A DNA stretch of 64,000 bases from GCA-2732755 sp965228265. Its GTDB lineage: Bacteria; Planctomycetota; Phycisphaerae; Phycisphaerales; UBA1924. The notes under the pieces are model-generated. The model did no database searches, was not told the origin of the DNA, and worked only from the letters and a program-made list of their open reading frames with translations. Of the stretch, positions 25,844 through 36,050 are shown piece by piece. The stretch is taken from contig OZ245804.1 of the NCBI GenBank assembly GCA_965228265.1, forward strand, positions 2,170,001-2,234,000. The letters run 5' to 3'. The first letter of the stretch is position 1; each line of letters starts with the position of its first letter. A program made the translations under genes and the position numbers.

Positions 25844-26323
25844 ATGCCGACCATTCACCTGAAAACGATGATCAAGGCGCCGCCCGAAAGGGTGTTCGAT
25901 CTTGCGCGCAGCATCGAGGCGCACACGCACTCCACATCGCGCACAGGCGAGCGGGCTGTGGGCGGGCGCACCTCGGGCCTGATCGGGCCCGGGGAGAAGG
26001 TCACGTGGGAAGCAAAGCACTTTGGTGTGCGTCAAAGGCTGACCGTTCGGGTGACGGACTTTGATCGACCAAGACTCTTTGCCGATGAGATGACACAGGG
26101 CGCGTTCAAGAAGCTCCGGCATACGCACCGGTTCAGTGAGCTTGACGGCCAGACTCTGATGGAAGATGAGCTGTACATCGAGGCCCCGCTCGGGCCGCTC
26201 GGGTGGCTCGCTGAGCATCTCTTTCTGACACGCTACATGAGACGGTTCCTGGAGGAGCGGAACCGTCAGCTCAAATCGATCGCGGAGAGTGGTGCTTGGC
26301 AGGAATTTCTGCCGGGGGACTGA
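25844..26323 (+). CDS. SRPBCC-superfamily (START/Bet v1-like) ligand-binding protein
   Basis: I chose ATG 25844 (MPTIHLKTMIKAPPERVFDL), giving 159 residues; the longer frame adds 37 residues without family features. The opening I.APPERVFDLARSIEAH, the central RVTDFDRPRLFADEM and the closing DELYIEAPLGPLGWLAEHLFL are the usual SRPBCC cyclase/dehydrase pattern. The ligand is unknown. It is convergent with the QueD-like gene 4 bp away. Confidence 0.82.
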   Translation: MPTIHLKTMIKAPPERVFDLARSIEAHTHSTSRTGERAVGGRTSGLIGPGEKVTWEAKHFGVRQRLTVRVTDFDRPRLFADEMTQGAFKKLRHTHRFSELDGQTLMEDELYIEAPLGPLGWLAEHLFLTRYMRRFLEERNRQLKSIAESGAWQEFLPGD

Positions 26324-26327
26324 GCGA

Positions 26328-26714
26328 TCACTCGCCCGCGTAGGTGCAGCCGGAATTGGCGCCCTCGCGGAGGGTGATCCGCGTCATGCCCGGGAGGTGT
26401 GGCTTGAGGCGGTTCCAGATCCAGATGGTGATGTGCTCGCAGGTGGGCGAGCCGATGTCGGCGATGTCGTTGATGTTCTTGTGGTCCAGATGATCGAGCG
26501 CTTTGGACCAGACCAGTTTCTTGAGGTCGGCAAAGTCGAGAATCCAGCCGATCTTCGGGTCGAGCCCGCCGGTGAGATAGACGGTCAGCTTGTACGTGTG
26601 CCCGTGCAGGTTCTTGCACTTGTGCCCGTCGGGCAAAGAGCTGATGGCGTGGGCGGCGTCGAAGGTGAAGTCGCGGAAAATCTCCATGGGGAAGGGTAGG
26701 GGTGGAGACGACAT
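26328..26714 (-). CDS. queD: 6-carboxytetrahydropterin synthase family protein (QueD-like)
   Basis: This is 128 residues from the ATG at 26714; an ATG at 26687 (MEIFRDFTFDAAH) gives 119 and fits the family start better. Zinc ligands are the His of DAAHAI and the pair in NLHGHTY. The catalytic Cys is in GHKCKNLHGH, and the C-terminal CEHITIWIW and glutamate REGANSGC segments are present. The enzyme converts dihydroneopterin triphosphate to 6-carboxytetrahydropterin in queuosine/7-deazaguanine synthesis. No other queuosine gene is nearby. Confidence 0.9.
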   Translation of the reverse strand: MSSPPLPFPMEIFRDFTFDAAHAISSLPDGHKCKNLHGHTYKLTVYLTGGLDPKIGWILDFADLKKLVWSKALDHLDHKNINDIADIGSPTCEHITIWIWNRLKPHLPGMTRITLREGANSGCTYAGE

Positions 26715-26755
26715 GAGGCATCGGGCGAGCGGCTTGAAGGACTGGGCCTCTGCTC

Positions 26756-26786
26756 ACGAAAAAGCCCCCGCGTGTGCGGGGGCTTT
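26756..26786 (-). terminator. Terminator of the M28 peptidase gene
   Basis: A perfect 11-bp stem (26761-26771 with 26776-26786, loop gtgt) is followed on the minus strand by a ctttttcg run. Confidence 0.92.
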
Positions 26787-26809
26787 GGGTGGGGGCTGGT
26801 TTGGTTCGA

Positions 26810-28690
26810 TCAACGGCCCTGGAGGGTGACCTCGAGGGTGATCTCTTCGCCGTCACGCTTGACGCCGACGTTGACCACGTCGCCCGGCTTGTGCTCGGCG
26901 AGCTTGCCCATCCAGTCGCGGATGTCGGCGATTTTCTGGCCGTCCCAGCGGACGAGGACGTCGCCCGGCTGGACGCCTCCGAGACCGGCCGAGCCACCCT
27001 CGGTGACATCACCGATCGCAACGCCGAGCTCGTCGGAGTTGTAGTCGGGCATGATGCCGAAGCGGACCTTGATGTCATCGACGCTCGGGCCGCGGCGTTG
27101 GGCGGTGGGCGCGACGAACTTGGGGCGCTCGGGCGTGGTGCTGAGCTTCATGATGATGTCGTGGTACATGTGCGCGACGTGGACGGTGTCCTCGTTGTTG
27201 AGCTTCCAGTAGACGTCGCCCGGTGTGTGGTAGTCGGCATGGAAGTCCGCGATGATCGAGAAGAGCACCGGGACGCCCTTGGTGTAGAAAGATGTGTGGT
27301 CCGAAGCGCCGCTCATGTTCTGGGGCTTGACGATCTCGAGTTTGGTCGAATCGAGGATCGGCTCGAGGAGTTCGGCCATGCCCTCGCCGGTCTCGAGGCC
27401 CGAGACGATCAGGCGGTCGTTGAGGACGCGGCCGATCATGTCGAAGTTGATCATGACGGCGTGTTCCTCGATCGGGACGATCGGGTTGTTCGCGTAGTAC
27501 CGCGACCCGTTGAGGCCCGACTCCTCGGCGTCGAAGCACATGAAGAGGACCGAGCGGGCTTCGTCGCCGTCGGAGAGGTTGGCGTACGAGCGGTTGACCA
27601 GATCGGCCAGCAGCAGGACAGCGGCCGAGCCCGAGGCGTTGTCGTCGGCGCCGGGGTGGAGCTGGCCCGAGCCCGAGCGTGAGCCGAAGTAGCCCATGCC
27701 GATGTGGTCGAGGTGGGCGCCCACGACGATCCACTCGTCGGCGAGTGCGCCCTTTCCGCGGATGATGCCGCCGATGTTCTCGGCGTTGAGGATTTCGCGT
27801 TCGAGTTCGGCCTTGACGGTCATCTCTCCGAGCTCGACGAGCTTGCCGCCCTCGTTGGAGAGGCCCCAGAGGTCCTTGGCGTCGTGCCCTTCGGCGGCGT
27901 CGAGAAGCATCTGGCCGGCCTCGGCGGAAACCATGACGACGGGCTTGTCGCCACCGGCGCCGCTGCCGCGGAAACCGTCGAGGCGGTTGATGCGGTCATC
28001 GTTGGCGAAGGGGGTGTTGATGACGATGCACGCCTCGGCCCCGCGTTCGAACGCGGCCCGGAGCTTGCCGTCGAAGCTGGCGTTGTCGCTCCAGCCTGCG
28101 CCCTCGCTCCACTGGCTGTTGCCCTCGTCGTCCATGGGTTCGAATCGGTACATGACAGCGATCTTGCCGGTCAGGTCCGTGCCCTCGGGGAAGGAGGTGA
28201 AGCCGCCCGGGCCTTCGCCGATCGAGTAGCCGACGAAGACGGCCTCGGCCGTGACATTGCCCGAGCCGCCCAGGCCCGTGACGGTGTAGTCGCGATCGCT
28301 CTCGAAGTTGAACGTCTCGCCTCCGACCTTGGCCTTGAGGGCCGAGCTTTTGACCTCGAGCGTGCCGCCGAGGGGGAAGGCCTGGCGGTAGGAGGAGAAG
28401 GGGACCTCACGGACGGAGCCGTTGGCGAGTGTTTCCTTGGTGGTGAAGGCGGGCTCGAGGCCGGCGACCTGCATGAAGTGCTCGCTGTAATCGCGGGCGA
28501 TTTCCATGCCCTTGGATCCGGGGACGCGTCCTTCCATGAAGTCGTTGGCGAGGTAGCTGACGTGGGCGGTGTAGACGCGGAGGTCGCGCTCGTAGTCCTT
28601 CACGCCGGTGTCCATGGCTTCCTGGGCCAGCGCGGTGCCCGTCAGAGCAAGGGTCAGCACGGGTGTCAGGGCTCGGGTGATCATCTTCAA
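26810..28690 (-). CDS. Secreted M28-family metallopeptidase with PA and PDZ domains
   Basis: This is 626 residues with a Sec signal peptide (ALTLALTGTALAQ). A protease-associated insert lies in the N-terminal half (VMYRFEPMDDEGNSQW ... AEACIVINTPF). The M28 zinc site is complete: AHLDHIG, GADDNASGSA, AEESG, INFDMIGR and SDHTSF. A C-terminal PDZ domain (GVQPGDVLVRWDGQKI) of about 90 residues ends the protein. It probably degrades peptides outside the cytoplasm. Its own terminator lies 24 bp beyond the stop, and it is divergent from the FtsX/ZnuA operon. Confidence 0.93.
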   Translation of the reverse strand: MKMITRALTPVLTLALTGTALAQEAMDTGVKDYERDLRVYTAHVSYLANDFMEGRVPGSKGMEIARDYSEHFMQVAGLEPAFTTKETLANGSVREVPFSSYRQAFPLGGTLEVKSSALKAKVGGETFNFESDRDYTVTGLGGSGNVTAEAVFVGYSIGEGPGGFTSFPEGTDLTGKIAVMYRFEPMDDEGNSQWSEGAGWSDNASFDGKLRAAFERGAEACIVINTPFANDDRINRLDGFRGSGAGGDKPVVMVSAEAGQMLLDAAEGHDAKDLWGLSNEGGKLVELGEMTVKAELEREILNAENIGGIIRGKGALADEWIVVGAHLDHIGMGYFGSRSGSGQLHPGADDNASGSAAVLLLADLVNRSYANLSDGDEARSVLFMCFDAEESGLNGSRYYANNPIVPIEEHAVMINFDMIGRVLNDRLIVSGLETGEGMAELLEPILDSTKLEIVKPQNMSGASDHTSFYTKGVPVLFSIIADFHADYHTPGDVYWKLNNEDTVHVAHMYHDIIMKLSTTPERPKFVAPTAQRRGPSVDDIKVRFGIMPDYNSDELGVAIGDVTEGGSAGLGGVQPGDVLVRWDGQKIADIRDWMGKLAEHKPGDVVNVGVKRDGEEITLEVTLQGR

Positions 28691-28785
28691 GACAGTTCTC
28701 CTGGAATTGAAACCGGGCCCGGATCGGGGCTGAACCGCCCCCGGGCTCGGGCTGTATACCGGACCATCGCGTAAGGGATGCTAGC

Positions 28786-30096
28786 ATGTCAGCCGGTATC
28801 CCGAATTCGACCGACGGAGCAGCCGTGACGATCCGAGCCCTTCTGAATGCCGTTCTGACGGCTCTGTGCCTGCTGACGACGCCTGCCAAAGCCGATCCGC
28901 AGGACGGCCCGCACGCGGATCTGCGGATCTCGATCACCGACAAGGATGTCCGCTACGTCCTCGGGATGAACCTGAACTATGTCGATGCCGTCGCCCCGAC
29001 CCAGAGGGAGTTCGGCGAGGTGGTCGACCCGACCGAGGAAGAAGCCGTCCGCCAAGCCATCGAGCACTTTCTGCTCGACCAGAACTCCGTGACCATCGAC
29101 GGCGTGCCGGTGCGGGGCGTGATCGAGCAGTACGAGATCATCCGGCTCGGCCGTGAGAACCTGAAGCTCTTTCCGAAGACGGGCATGGGGGCGCTTACAC
29201 GGTTCGATGTGGTTGTGTCGTATCCCTTCAAGTCACCGCCCGAACACGTCACGATGACTTGGAGCGACTACCCGGAGGACACGCTGTCGGCGGAGATGGA
29301 GGGTGTCGATGGCAAGCGGCCCAGCATGATCCTGCTGGCGCTCATCAAGGCCGAGGGGGTGGTCGAGCAGGTCATCTTCAGCGAGAGCGATCCCACGGTC
29401 GATTGGCACCCGTCGCACATGACGATCGACGACCGACTGGCCAAGGTGCCCGCGCCGACGAGTTTCGATCGCGCGATGCTGCCCGCGTTCTCCGTGGGCA
29501 TCCTGGTTCTCGGCGCGATCGGATCGGTCGTGCTCCTTCGTCGTCACGGCATCAAGGGCCTTGCGCTCATGGGTGTGCCCACGATCGCTCTGGCGCTGCT
29601 CGCAAAGGACGTCGCGCTCGTGCCTGTTGGTGAGGTCGAGGTCAGTGATGAGCAGCTGCTTGATGTCTTCAAACCGCTCCACGCGAACGTGTACCGCGCG
29701 TTCGATTACTCGGCCGAGAGCGATATCTACGACGCGCTCAAACGCAGCGTGTCGGGACCGATGCTCGAGGAGCTCTACACGCAGATCCACCGCGGGCTGA
29801 TCCAGGCGGAGAACGGCGGCTCGGTCGGTCGCGTCACACGCGTCGACCTCGATGAGGCGAAGATCGTGGGCTTCGATCCGGGCGAAACGCCCAGCTTCGA
29901 GGTGGAGGCGTACTGGCTCGTCGAGGGCACGGTGTATCACTGGGGCCACTCGCACCCCAAGGAAACCGTGTACCACGCCAGGTACACGGTCGCGGTGGAG
30001 GAGGGGCAGTGGCGCATCGTGGGCAGCGATGTGTTGTCGTCCGTGAATCGTGATCCATCGAGCGTTGGGCTGCCTCCGCCGGGGGAAGCGCTTTGA
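28786..30096 (+). CDS. Secreted/membrane protein of unknown function, first gene of an FtsX-ABC/zinc operon
   Basis: The ATG at 28786 gives 436 residues. A GTG at 28825, with GGAG just before it, would start exactly at a signal peptide (TIRALLNAVLTALCLLTTPAKA) and is a good alternative. A soluble domain of about 190 residues follows, then two membrane helices near residues 235-285 (AFSVGILVLGAIGSVVLL and GLALMGVPTIALALLA). The C-terminal domain has about 130 residues and an SLH-free, mixed alpha/beta look. I recognise no family. It overlaps the ATPase gene by TTGA, so it is almost certainly part of that system. Confidence 0.7.
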   Translation: MSAGIPNSTDGAAVTIRALLNAVLTALCLLTTPAKADPQDGPHADLRISITDKDVRYVLGMNLNYVDAVAPTQREFGEVVDPTEEEAVRQAIEHFLLDQNSVTIDGVPVRGVIEQYEIIRLGRENLKLFPKTGMGALTRFDVVVSYPFKSPPEHVTMTWSDYPEDTLSAEMEGVDGKRPSMILLALIKAEGVVEQVIFSESDPTVDWHPSHMTIDDRLAKVPAPTSFDRAMLPAFSVGILVLGAIGSVVLLRRHGIKGLALMGVPTIALALLAKDVALVPVGEVEVSDEQLLDVFKPLHANVYRAFDYSAESDIYDALKRSVSGPMLEELYTQIHRGLIQAENGGSVGRVTRVDLDEAKIVGFDPGETPSFEVEAYWLVEGTVYHWGHSHPKETVYHARYTVAVEEGQWRIVGSDVLSSVNRDPSSVGLPPPGEAL

Positions 30097-30782
30097 GCGC
30101 GGTCATCGAGCTGGCGGGTGTGCGGTTTCGGCACTCAGGCCGAGCCGACGGCACGCCCGCGTTCGAGCTGAACATCGACGAGCTTTCAGTGAAGCCGGGC
30201 GAGGTCGCCGCGTGCATCGGGCCGAGCGGCTCGGGCAAGACGACGATGCTCGACGTGATCGCGGGGATCAACCACCCCGAGACCGGGCGCGTGGTCGTCG
30301 CGGGTCACGACATGACCGGCATGGATCTGGCCGGGCGGCGCCGGGTCCGGCTGCGCGAGGTGGGGCTTGTCTTCCAGACGCTCGCGCTGGTTGAGTATCT
30401 GACGGCGATGGAGAACATCCTGCTGCCGTACTTCGTCGAGCCGGGCTTGAATCGAGATCGCAAAGCGACCGATCGCGCCAGGGCCCTGGCGGATCAGCTC
30501 GAGATCGGGCACCTGCTCAAGCGGCGGCCGAGGCGTCTTTCGCAGGGCGAGCGCCAACGCGTGGCGATCTGCCGGGCGATGGTGACGTCGCCCCGCGTGC
30601 TGCTCTGCGATGAACCGACGGGCAACCTTGATCCCGCGCGGAAGGATCGGACGATCGACTTGCTGCTTGAGGCGGCAAGGTCGAGCGAGGCAGCGGTGCT
30701 GATGGCTACGCACGACCACTCGCTCCTGCCCAGGTTCGATACGGTCATCGACATGGCCTCGCTCCGCGGAGGGGCGTCATGA
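30093..30782 (+). CDS. ABC transporter ATP-binding protein, LolD/MacB type
   Basis: The start is TTG at 30093, inside the previous stop (TTGA), which gives 229 residues. Walker A GPSGSGKTT, signature LSQGERQRVAI, Walker B VLLCDEPTGNLDP and the H-loop ATHDHS are intact. Short ATPases of this kind work with FtsX-like permeases in mechanotransmission or lipoprotein release rather than classical import. It overlaps the permease gene by ATGA. Confidence 0.92.
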   Translation: MSAVIELAGVRFRHSGRADGTPAFELNIDELSVKPGEVAACIGPSGSGKTTMLDVIAGINHPETGRVVVAGHDMTGMDLAGRRRVRLREVGLVFQTLALVEYLTAMENILLPYFVEPGLNRDRKATDRARALADQLEIGHLLKRRPRRLSQGERQRVAICRAMVTSPRVLLCDEPTGNLDPARKDRTIDLLLEAARSSEAAVLMATHDHSLLPRFDTVIDMASLRGGAS

Positions 30783-31945
30783 CGGGGGCGCTTCGACTCG
30801 GCTGGCTCTACGCGTTGCGTCACAAGTGGCAGACGCTGATCGTCTCGCTCTGCGTGGCGGCCACGGTCGGGTTGCCCGTCGCAGCGGAATGGCTGCTCAC
30901 GCACTACGAGCGCGAGTTCTCGGTGCGGGCCGCGTCGGTGCCGCTGGTTGCGGGCACGAAAGGCAGCCGGTTCGACCTGGCCTTCAGTTCGCTCTACTAC
31001 CGCGTGATCCCAATCGAGCCTGCGACGATGGCTCTGGCGCACGAGATAGCCGAGGACAAGGCGATTGTCGCGGTCCCGATGCACGCCCGGTTCACGGCCC
31101 GGGGCTACCCGGTCGTCGCGATCGGTGCGGATTACTTCGATATCCGGGGGCTTCGGGCCAGTGAGGGCACGCTGCCTCTGATGCTGGGCGACGCGGTTCT
31201 GGGGGCTGCTGTTGCCGAGAAACTCGGGATCGGAGCGGGCGATTCGATCTTCAGTGATCAGCGGGATTTGTATGACCTGTCGGTGCCGCCGCCTCTGAAG
31301 ATGAAGGTAGTGGGGGTGCTCGAGCGCACGGACTCGGCGGATGATCACGCGGTGTTCACGGACATCACGACGGCCTGGGTGCTCGAGGGCATGACGCACG
31401 GGCATGTCGATGAGTCACAGGTGGACGACACGCTCGTCATGGCGCGCACGCCGGAACACGTGGCGATCAGCCCGTCGATGTCCGCGTACAACGAGATCAC
31501 CGAGGAGAACATCGCCAGCTTCCACGCGCACGCGGACCCCGGGGCTCTGCCCATCACGGGCGTGCTGATCTATCCCGAGGACGAGAAAGCCAAGACGCTC
31601 GTCAAGACGCGGATCAACAACGCGGGGCTATTTCAGGCGATCGAGCCGGGGGAGTTGGTCGACGAGCTCTTCGAGTTCGTGTTCCGGGTGAAGGTCGTGT
31701 TCGATTGGCTGATCGTGCTGATGGGAGTCGTGACCGTGCTGCTCGTGGCGCTCGTGTCGATCCTGAGCACCCGGCTACGACGGGCCGAGCTCGAGACGCT
31801 GGAGAAGATCGGGGCGTCCGGCGCGTTCCGGGCGTCGCTTGTCTCGATGCAGCTTGTCATCGCCATTTCAGTTGGCGTGCTGATCGGATTCGCGGGGGCC
31901 GGGCTGGCCTTTGCGCTCCTGAGCGGCCTGATCTATACCATGTAG
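30779..31945 (+). CDS. FtsX-like ABC permease (MacB/LolC type)
   Basis: This is 388 residues. One N-terminal helix (about residues 17-40) precedes a periplasmic domain of about 270 residues, then the FtsX core VVFDWLIVLMGVVTVLLVALVSIL and the cytoplasmic loop RLRRAELETLEKIGASGA. A final hydrophobic stretch is only about 34 residues long before the end. Full FtsX permeases usually have three helices here, so this one looks short at its C-terminus. It is followed 16 bp later by a ZnuA-like gene. Confidence 0.85.
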   Translation: MTGALRLGWLYALRHKWQTLIVSLCVAATVGLPVAAEWLLTHYEREFSVRAASVPLVAGTKGSRFDLAFSSLYYRVIPIEPATMALAHEIAEDKAIVAVPMHARFTARGYPVVAIGADYFDIRGLRASEGTLPLMLGDAVLGAAVAEKLGIGAGDSIFSDQRDLYDLSVPPPLKMKVVGVLERTDSADDHAVFTDITTAWVLEGMTHGHVDESQVDDTLVMARTPEHVAISPSMSAYNEITEENIASFHAHADPGALPITGVLIYPEDEKAKTLVKTRINNAGLFQAIEPGELVDELFEFVFRVKVVFDWLIVLMGVVTVLLVALVSILSTRLRRAELETLEKIGASGAFRASLVSMQLVIAISVGVLIGFAGAGLAFALLSGLIYTM

Positions 31946-31961
31946 CCCTGGAGGTAGACCC

Positions 31962-32897
31962 ATGAAGCGTTTCCTGATGGCGTCGGTTCTCGGTTGCTCG
32001 GTGCTCTTAGTTGTTGGCTGCGGGTCAGAGGAATCATCTCAGGAAGCTTCGGCGGCGTCTCAGGAGCACGAGAACGTCGTCCTCACCACGTTCTACCCGA
32101 CGGCTTATTTCGCCCGCCGAATCTCGGGCGGGCTCGTCCCCGTCGATTGCCCGGTGCCCGAGGGCGAGGACCCGATCTTCTGGCAGCCGGGCCGCGAGGC
32201 GCTCGAACGCTACCGCAACGCGAAGCTGATCGTGCTCAACGGGGCGCAGTTCGAGAAGTGGGCGATCCACGCGAGCCTGCCCTCGAGCCGGATCGTCAAC
32301 TCGGCGGGCGCGTTCAAGTCGGAGTTCATCCGGTATGACACGGGCATCACCCACAGCCACGGAGCCGCGGGCGAGCACTCGCACGAGGGCATCGACGGTC
32401 ACACCTGGCTCGACCCGATCCGCGCGATCACGCAGGCCGAGGCGATCGCCGAGGGCATGAGCGAGGCCTGGCCCGAGCACGCCGACGCCTTCGCCACGAA
32501 TCTGACAGAACTGGCTCGGGACCTCACCGAACTCGACAACGCGTTCAAGGCGATGACGCCCAAACTCGAAGGCGTGAAGCTGCTGGCCTCGCACCCCGCG
32601 TACAACTACCTCGCCGATCGGTACGGCTGGTCGATCACCAACCTCGACCTTGACCCGGACGAGGGCGTGTCGGCCGAGGCGATGGAAGAGATCGCAGCCG
32701 CGATCGGGAACCACGAGGGGCGGACGATCCTGCTCTGGGAATCTGAGCCGAGCGACTCGGGCTTCGTGGGCAGCTTCACGAACGTGTACTTCTCACCTGC
32801 GGAGCTTCCCGGGACGGGCCCCGAGCCGCTGAGCCCGGATTACCTCGAGATCATGCAGGCCAATATCCAGCGGCTGGAATCGGCGCTCGATCAGTAA
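31962..32897 (+). CDS. ZnuA-like zinc-binding lipoprotein
   Basis: This is 311 residues. The lipoprotein signal ends in LVVGC. The cluster A-I substrate-binding fold shows TTFYPTAYFARRISGG, the IVLNGAQFEKW strand, and a His-rich loop (THSHGAAGEHSHEG) followed by the metal ligand region HTWLDP. A second ligand His lies in LLASHPAYNYLADRYG. ZnuA proteins bring Zn or Mn to a ZnuBC importer. Here the partners are FtsX/LolD-type proteins instead. It ends one base before the convergent PEP-CTERM-like gene. Confidence 0.9.
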   Translation: MKRFLMASVLGCSVLLVVGCGSEESSQEASAASQEHENVVLTTFYPTAYFARRISGGLVPVDCPVPEGEDPIFWQPGREALERYRNAKLIVLNGAQFEKWAIHASLPSSRIVNSAGAFKSEFIRYDTGITHSHGAAGEHSHEGIDGHTWLDPIRAITQAEAIAEGMSEAWPEHADAFATNLTELARDLTELDNAFKAMTPKLEGVKLLASHPAYNYLADRYGWSITNLDLDPDEGVSAEAMEEIAAAIGNHEGRTILLWESEPSDSGFVGSFTNVYFSPAELPGTGPEPLSPDYLEIMQANIQRLESALDQ

Positions 32898-33581
32898 TCA
32901 GCGTCGCCGACGGATCGCGAGCAGACCGCCCAGCGACATGAGGGCCGCGGACGCGGGCGTGGGAACGAGTCTCGCGTCGAGTCCGTCGATCCCGAAGCGT
33001 GTGGCTGTGCCTGCGGGGTCAAGCCCGATGGGCGTGGCGCCGAAGTCGAACTGCACGTTCGTGCTCAGCGCGGTGAACGTGATGGTGAAGGGTGTCCACG
33101 GATTCAGCCCGTCTGCGTCGACCGGGTCGATGAGCGGGGTGGTTGCGAAGGTGGCGATGTCGGCGCCGGTGATGTCTGCGGTGAGCGGCGCGTTGTTGCC
33201 GACCCACCCGGCGAAGGAATTGGTCACCACGGTGGCGAAGAAACTGAGCTCGTACGTGTCACCGATCGTAAAGCCGTCCAGAGAGAGGCGGACGCTTTCG
33301 TTGGAGACTGCGCCGATCGAACCCGGGTCGTAGTTGAGCATCCAGAGAGCCGCGTCGCCCGGCGAGCCGGACAGGCTCTGCGTCGGGATAAAGAAGACAT
33401 CGTCACCCAGGTCGGGCGTTGCGGTCAGCGACGTCCAGCCGGGCAGAAAGTTCCCCGCGAGCCCGGTGATGTTGGTCGTGCCAAAGTCCTTCCAGCCCGC
33501 AGAGAGGTACGGGACCGTCGTCTGAGCGACGGCGGCCTGTGCGGACAGAAGTGCGAATGCGGTCAGTGCGGTGCGTGTCAT
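32898..33581 (-). CDS. Secreted PEP-CTERM-like protein
   Basis: I chose the ATG at 33581 (MTRTALTAFALLSAQAAVAQ), which begins a signal peptide; 227 residues. The body is a beta-rich domain with DAALWMLNYDPGSIG and TYELSFFATVV typical of DUF642/CBM-like extracellular jelly rolls. The C-terminus is VPTPASAALMSLGGLLAIRRRR: a proline motif, a short hydrophobic helix and an Arg tail, the planctomycete form of a PEP-CTERM sorting signal. No exosortase gene is in the window. Confidence 0.85.
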   Translation of the reverse strand: MTRTALTAFALLSAQAAVAQTTVPYLSAGWKDFGTTNITGLAGNFLPGWTSLTATPDLGDDVFFIPTQSLSGSPGDAALWMLNYDPGSIGAVSNESVRLSLDGFTIGDTYELSFFATVVTNSFAGWVGNNAPLTADITGADIATFATTPLIDPVDADGLNPWTPFTITFTALSTNVQFDFGATPIGLDPAGTATRFGIDGLDARLVPTPASAALMSLGGLLAIRRRR

Positions 33582-33673
33582 CGGTTGGTTCCCCTGCTGA
33601 AAGTCAGTCCCCGTTCTCGGGGTCAGGAGAACATCCGCAATCTCGCCGAACGTACGACACGCCCAGGAAAGAA

Positions 33674-34162
33674 TTACGAGTACAACGCGGTGTAGGTGAG
33701 ATAGGCAAACCCGATGCCAAGAGCCAGAAGGGCGGTGATGATACTGCTTTGCCCGAAGAGGCTGAGCGATCTGAAAGTCCGCCAGAGTGATCCGATCACG
33801 CGTTCGCACCAGTCGAGCAGGCTTGCGAGCGGGCGGAACTCCTGAGCCAGCAGTGCCAATCCCAGAATCGCGACAAAGCCGCCCGGCCCCGGAAGCCATC
33901 CGATCGCGAGCCCGAACGCGACCAATGCGACGCCGATCCCGATGGAGATGGCCCGAGCAATCTGGCTGTCACGGGAGCATTGCCGGAGGTCGTAGAAGCG
34001 GCGGAACCTCTTGCCGTGCTCGGCTTCCTTGAGCTGTTTCCAGTACTCACCGAGTTTGTCTTTGAGTGAGCCGGACTGGGCGGTGGCGCAGGCGTCTTCC
34101 ATGGGTAGAGCTTCGGTGCTCGGAATGAAGCCAGTCTCGTCTCTGGATGAATCGGGGCTCAT
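33674..34162 (-). CDS. PGPGW-motif transmembrane protein
   Basis: The start at ATG 34162 gives 162 residues; ATG 34102 is an alternative. The PGPGW-family core is visible as a helix, WLPGPGG, then FVAILGLALLAQEF. A second C-terminal helix (SSIITALLALGIGFAYLTYTAL) follows a basic linker. Family members are small inner-membrane proteins of unknown function. No clear ribosome binding site favours either start. Confidence 0.75.
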   Translation of the reverse strand: MSPDSSRDETGFIPSTEALPMEDACATAQSGSLKDKLGEYWKQLKEAEHGKRFRRFYDLRQCSRDSQIARAISIGIGVALVAFGLAIGWLPGPGGFVAILGLALLAQEFRPLASLLDWCERVIGSLWRTFRSLSLFGQSSIITALLALGIGFAYLTYTALYS

Positions 34163-34231
34163 TCTGTGGGTGTTGGCTAAGGGAGTTGGTGGGTGCTGGG
34201 GGCTCGGGTGATTCTTTCCTGCTTGCCGGCC

Positions 34232-34438
34232 TATACTTACGCACATCGCCGGTGGCCCCATATGACGCGATCCGAGCCCAAGGGCCGGAACGGTCCGGGA
34301 ATCTGTCGGCAGCGTCCGCCCTTTCGAATCCGCGGACGCTCAACCGGCCGGCCTTCTTGTTCCAATCGGATTGGGCGAGACAAGCCCGTACGAAACGGTC
34401 ACCGCACGGATGGTGTGCGCTGCCATTGGAGCATCTGT
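34232..34438 (+). promoter_or_regulatory. Putative promoter and long structured leader of the helicase gene
   Basis: A -10-like tatact at 34232-34237 would give a leader of nearly 200 nt before the TTG start. The leader contains a 9-bp hairpin (34311-34319 with 34332-34340). Long structured leaders often control cold-induced RNA helicases; that link is inference. Confidence 0.35.
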
Positions 34439-35968
<1,530 letters not shown>

Positions 35969-35991
35969 GTCTTCCTAAACATACAAGAACG

Positions 35992-36030
35992 ACAGCCCCC
36001 CGCCCTTCAAGAGCGGGGGGCTGTTTCTCT
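35992..36030 (+). terminator. Terminator after the helicase gene
   Basis: A perfect 12-bp stem acagccccccgc/gcggggggctgt (35992-36003 with 36013-36024) is followed by ttctct. It lies between convergent genes and may also stop transcription from gap. Confidence 0.88.
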
Positions 36031-36050
36031 ATGCTCTGGAAGTTGTCTGA

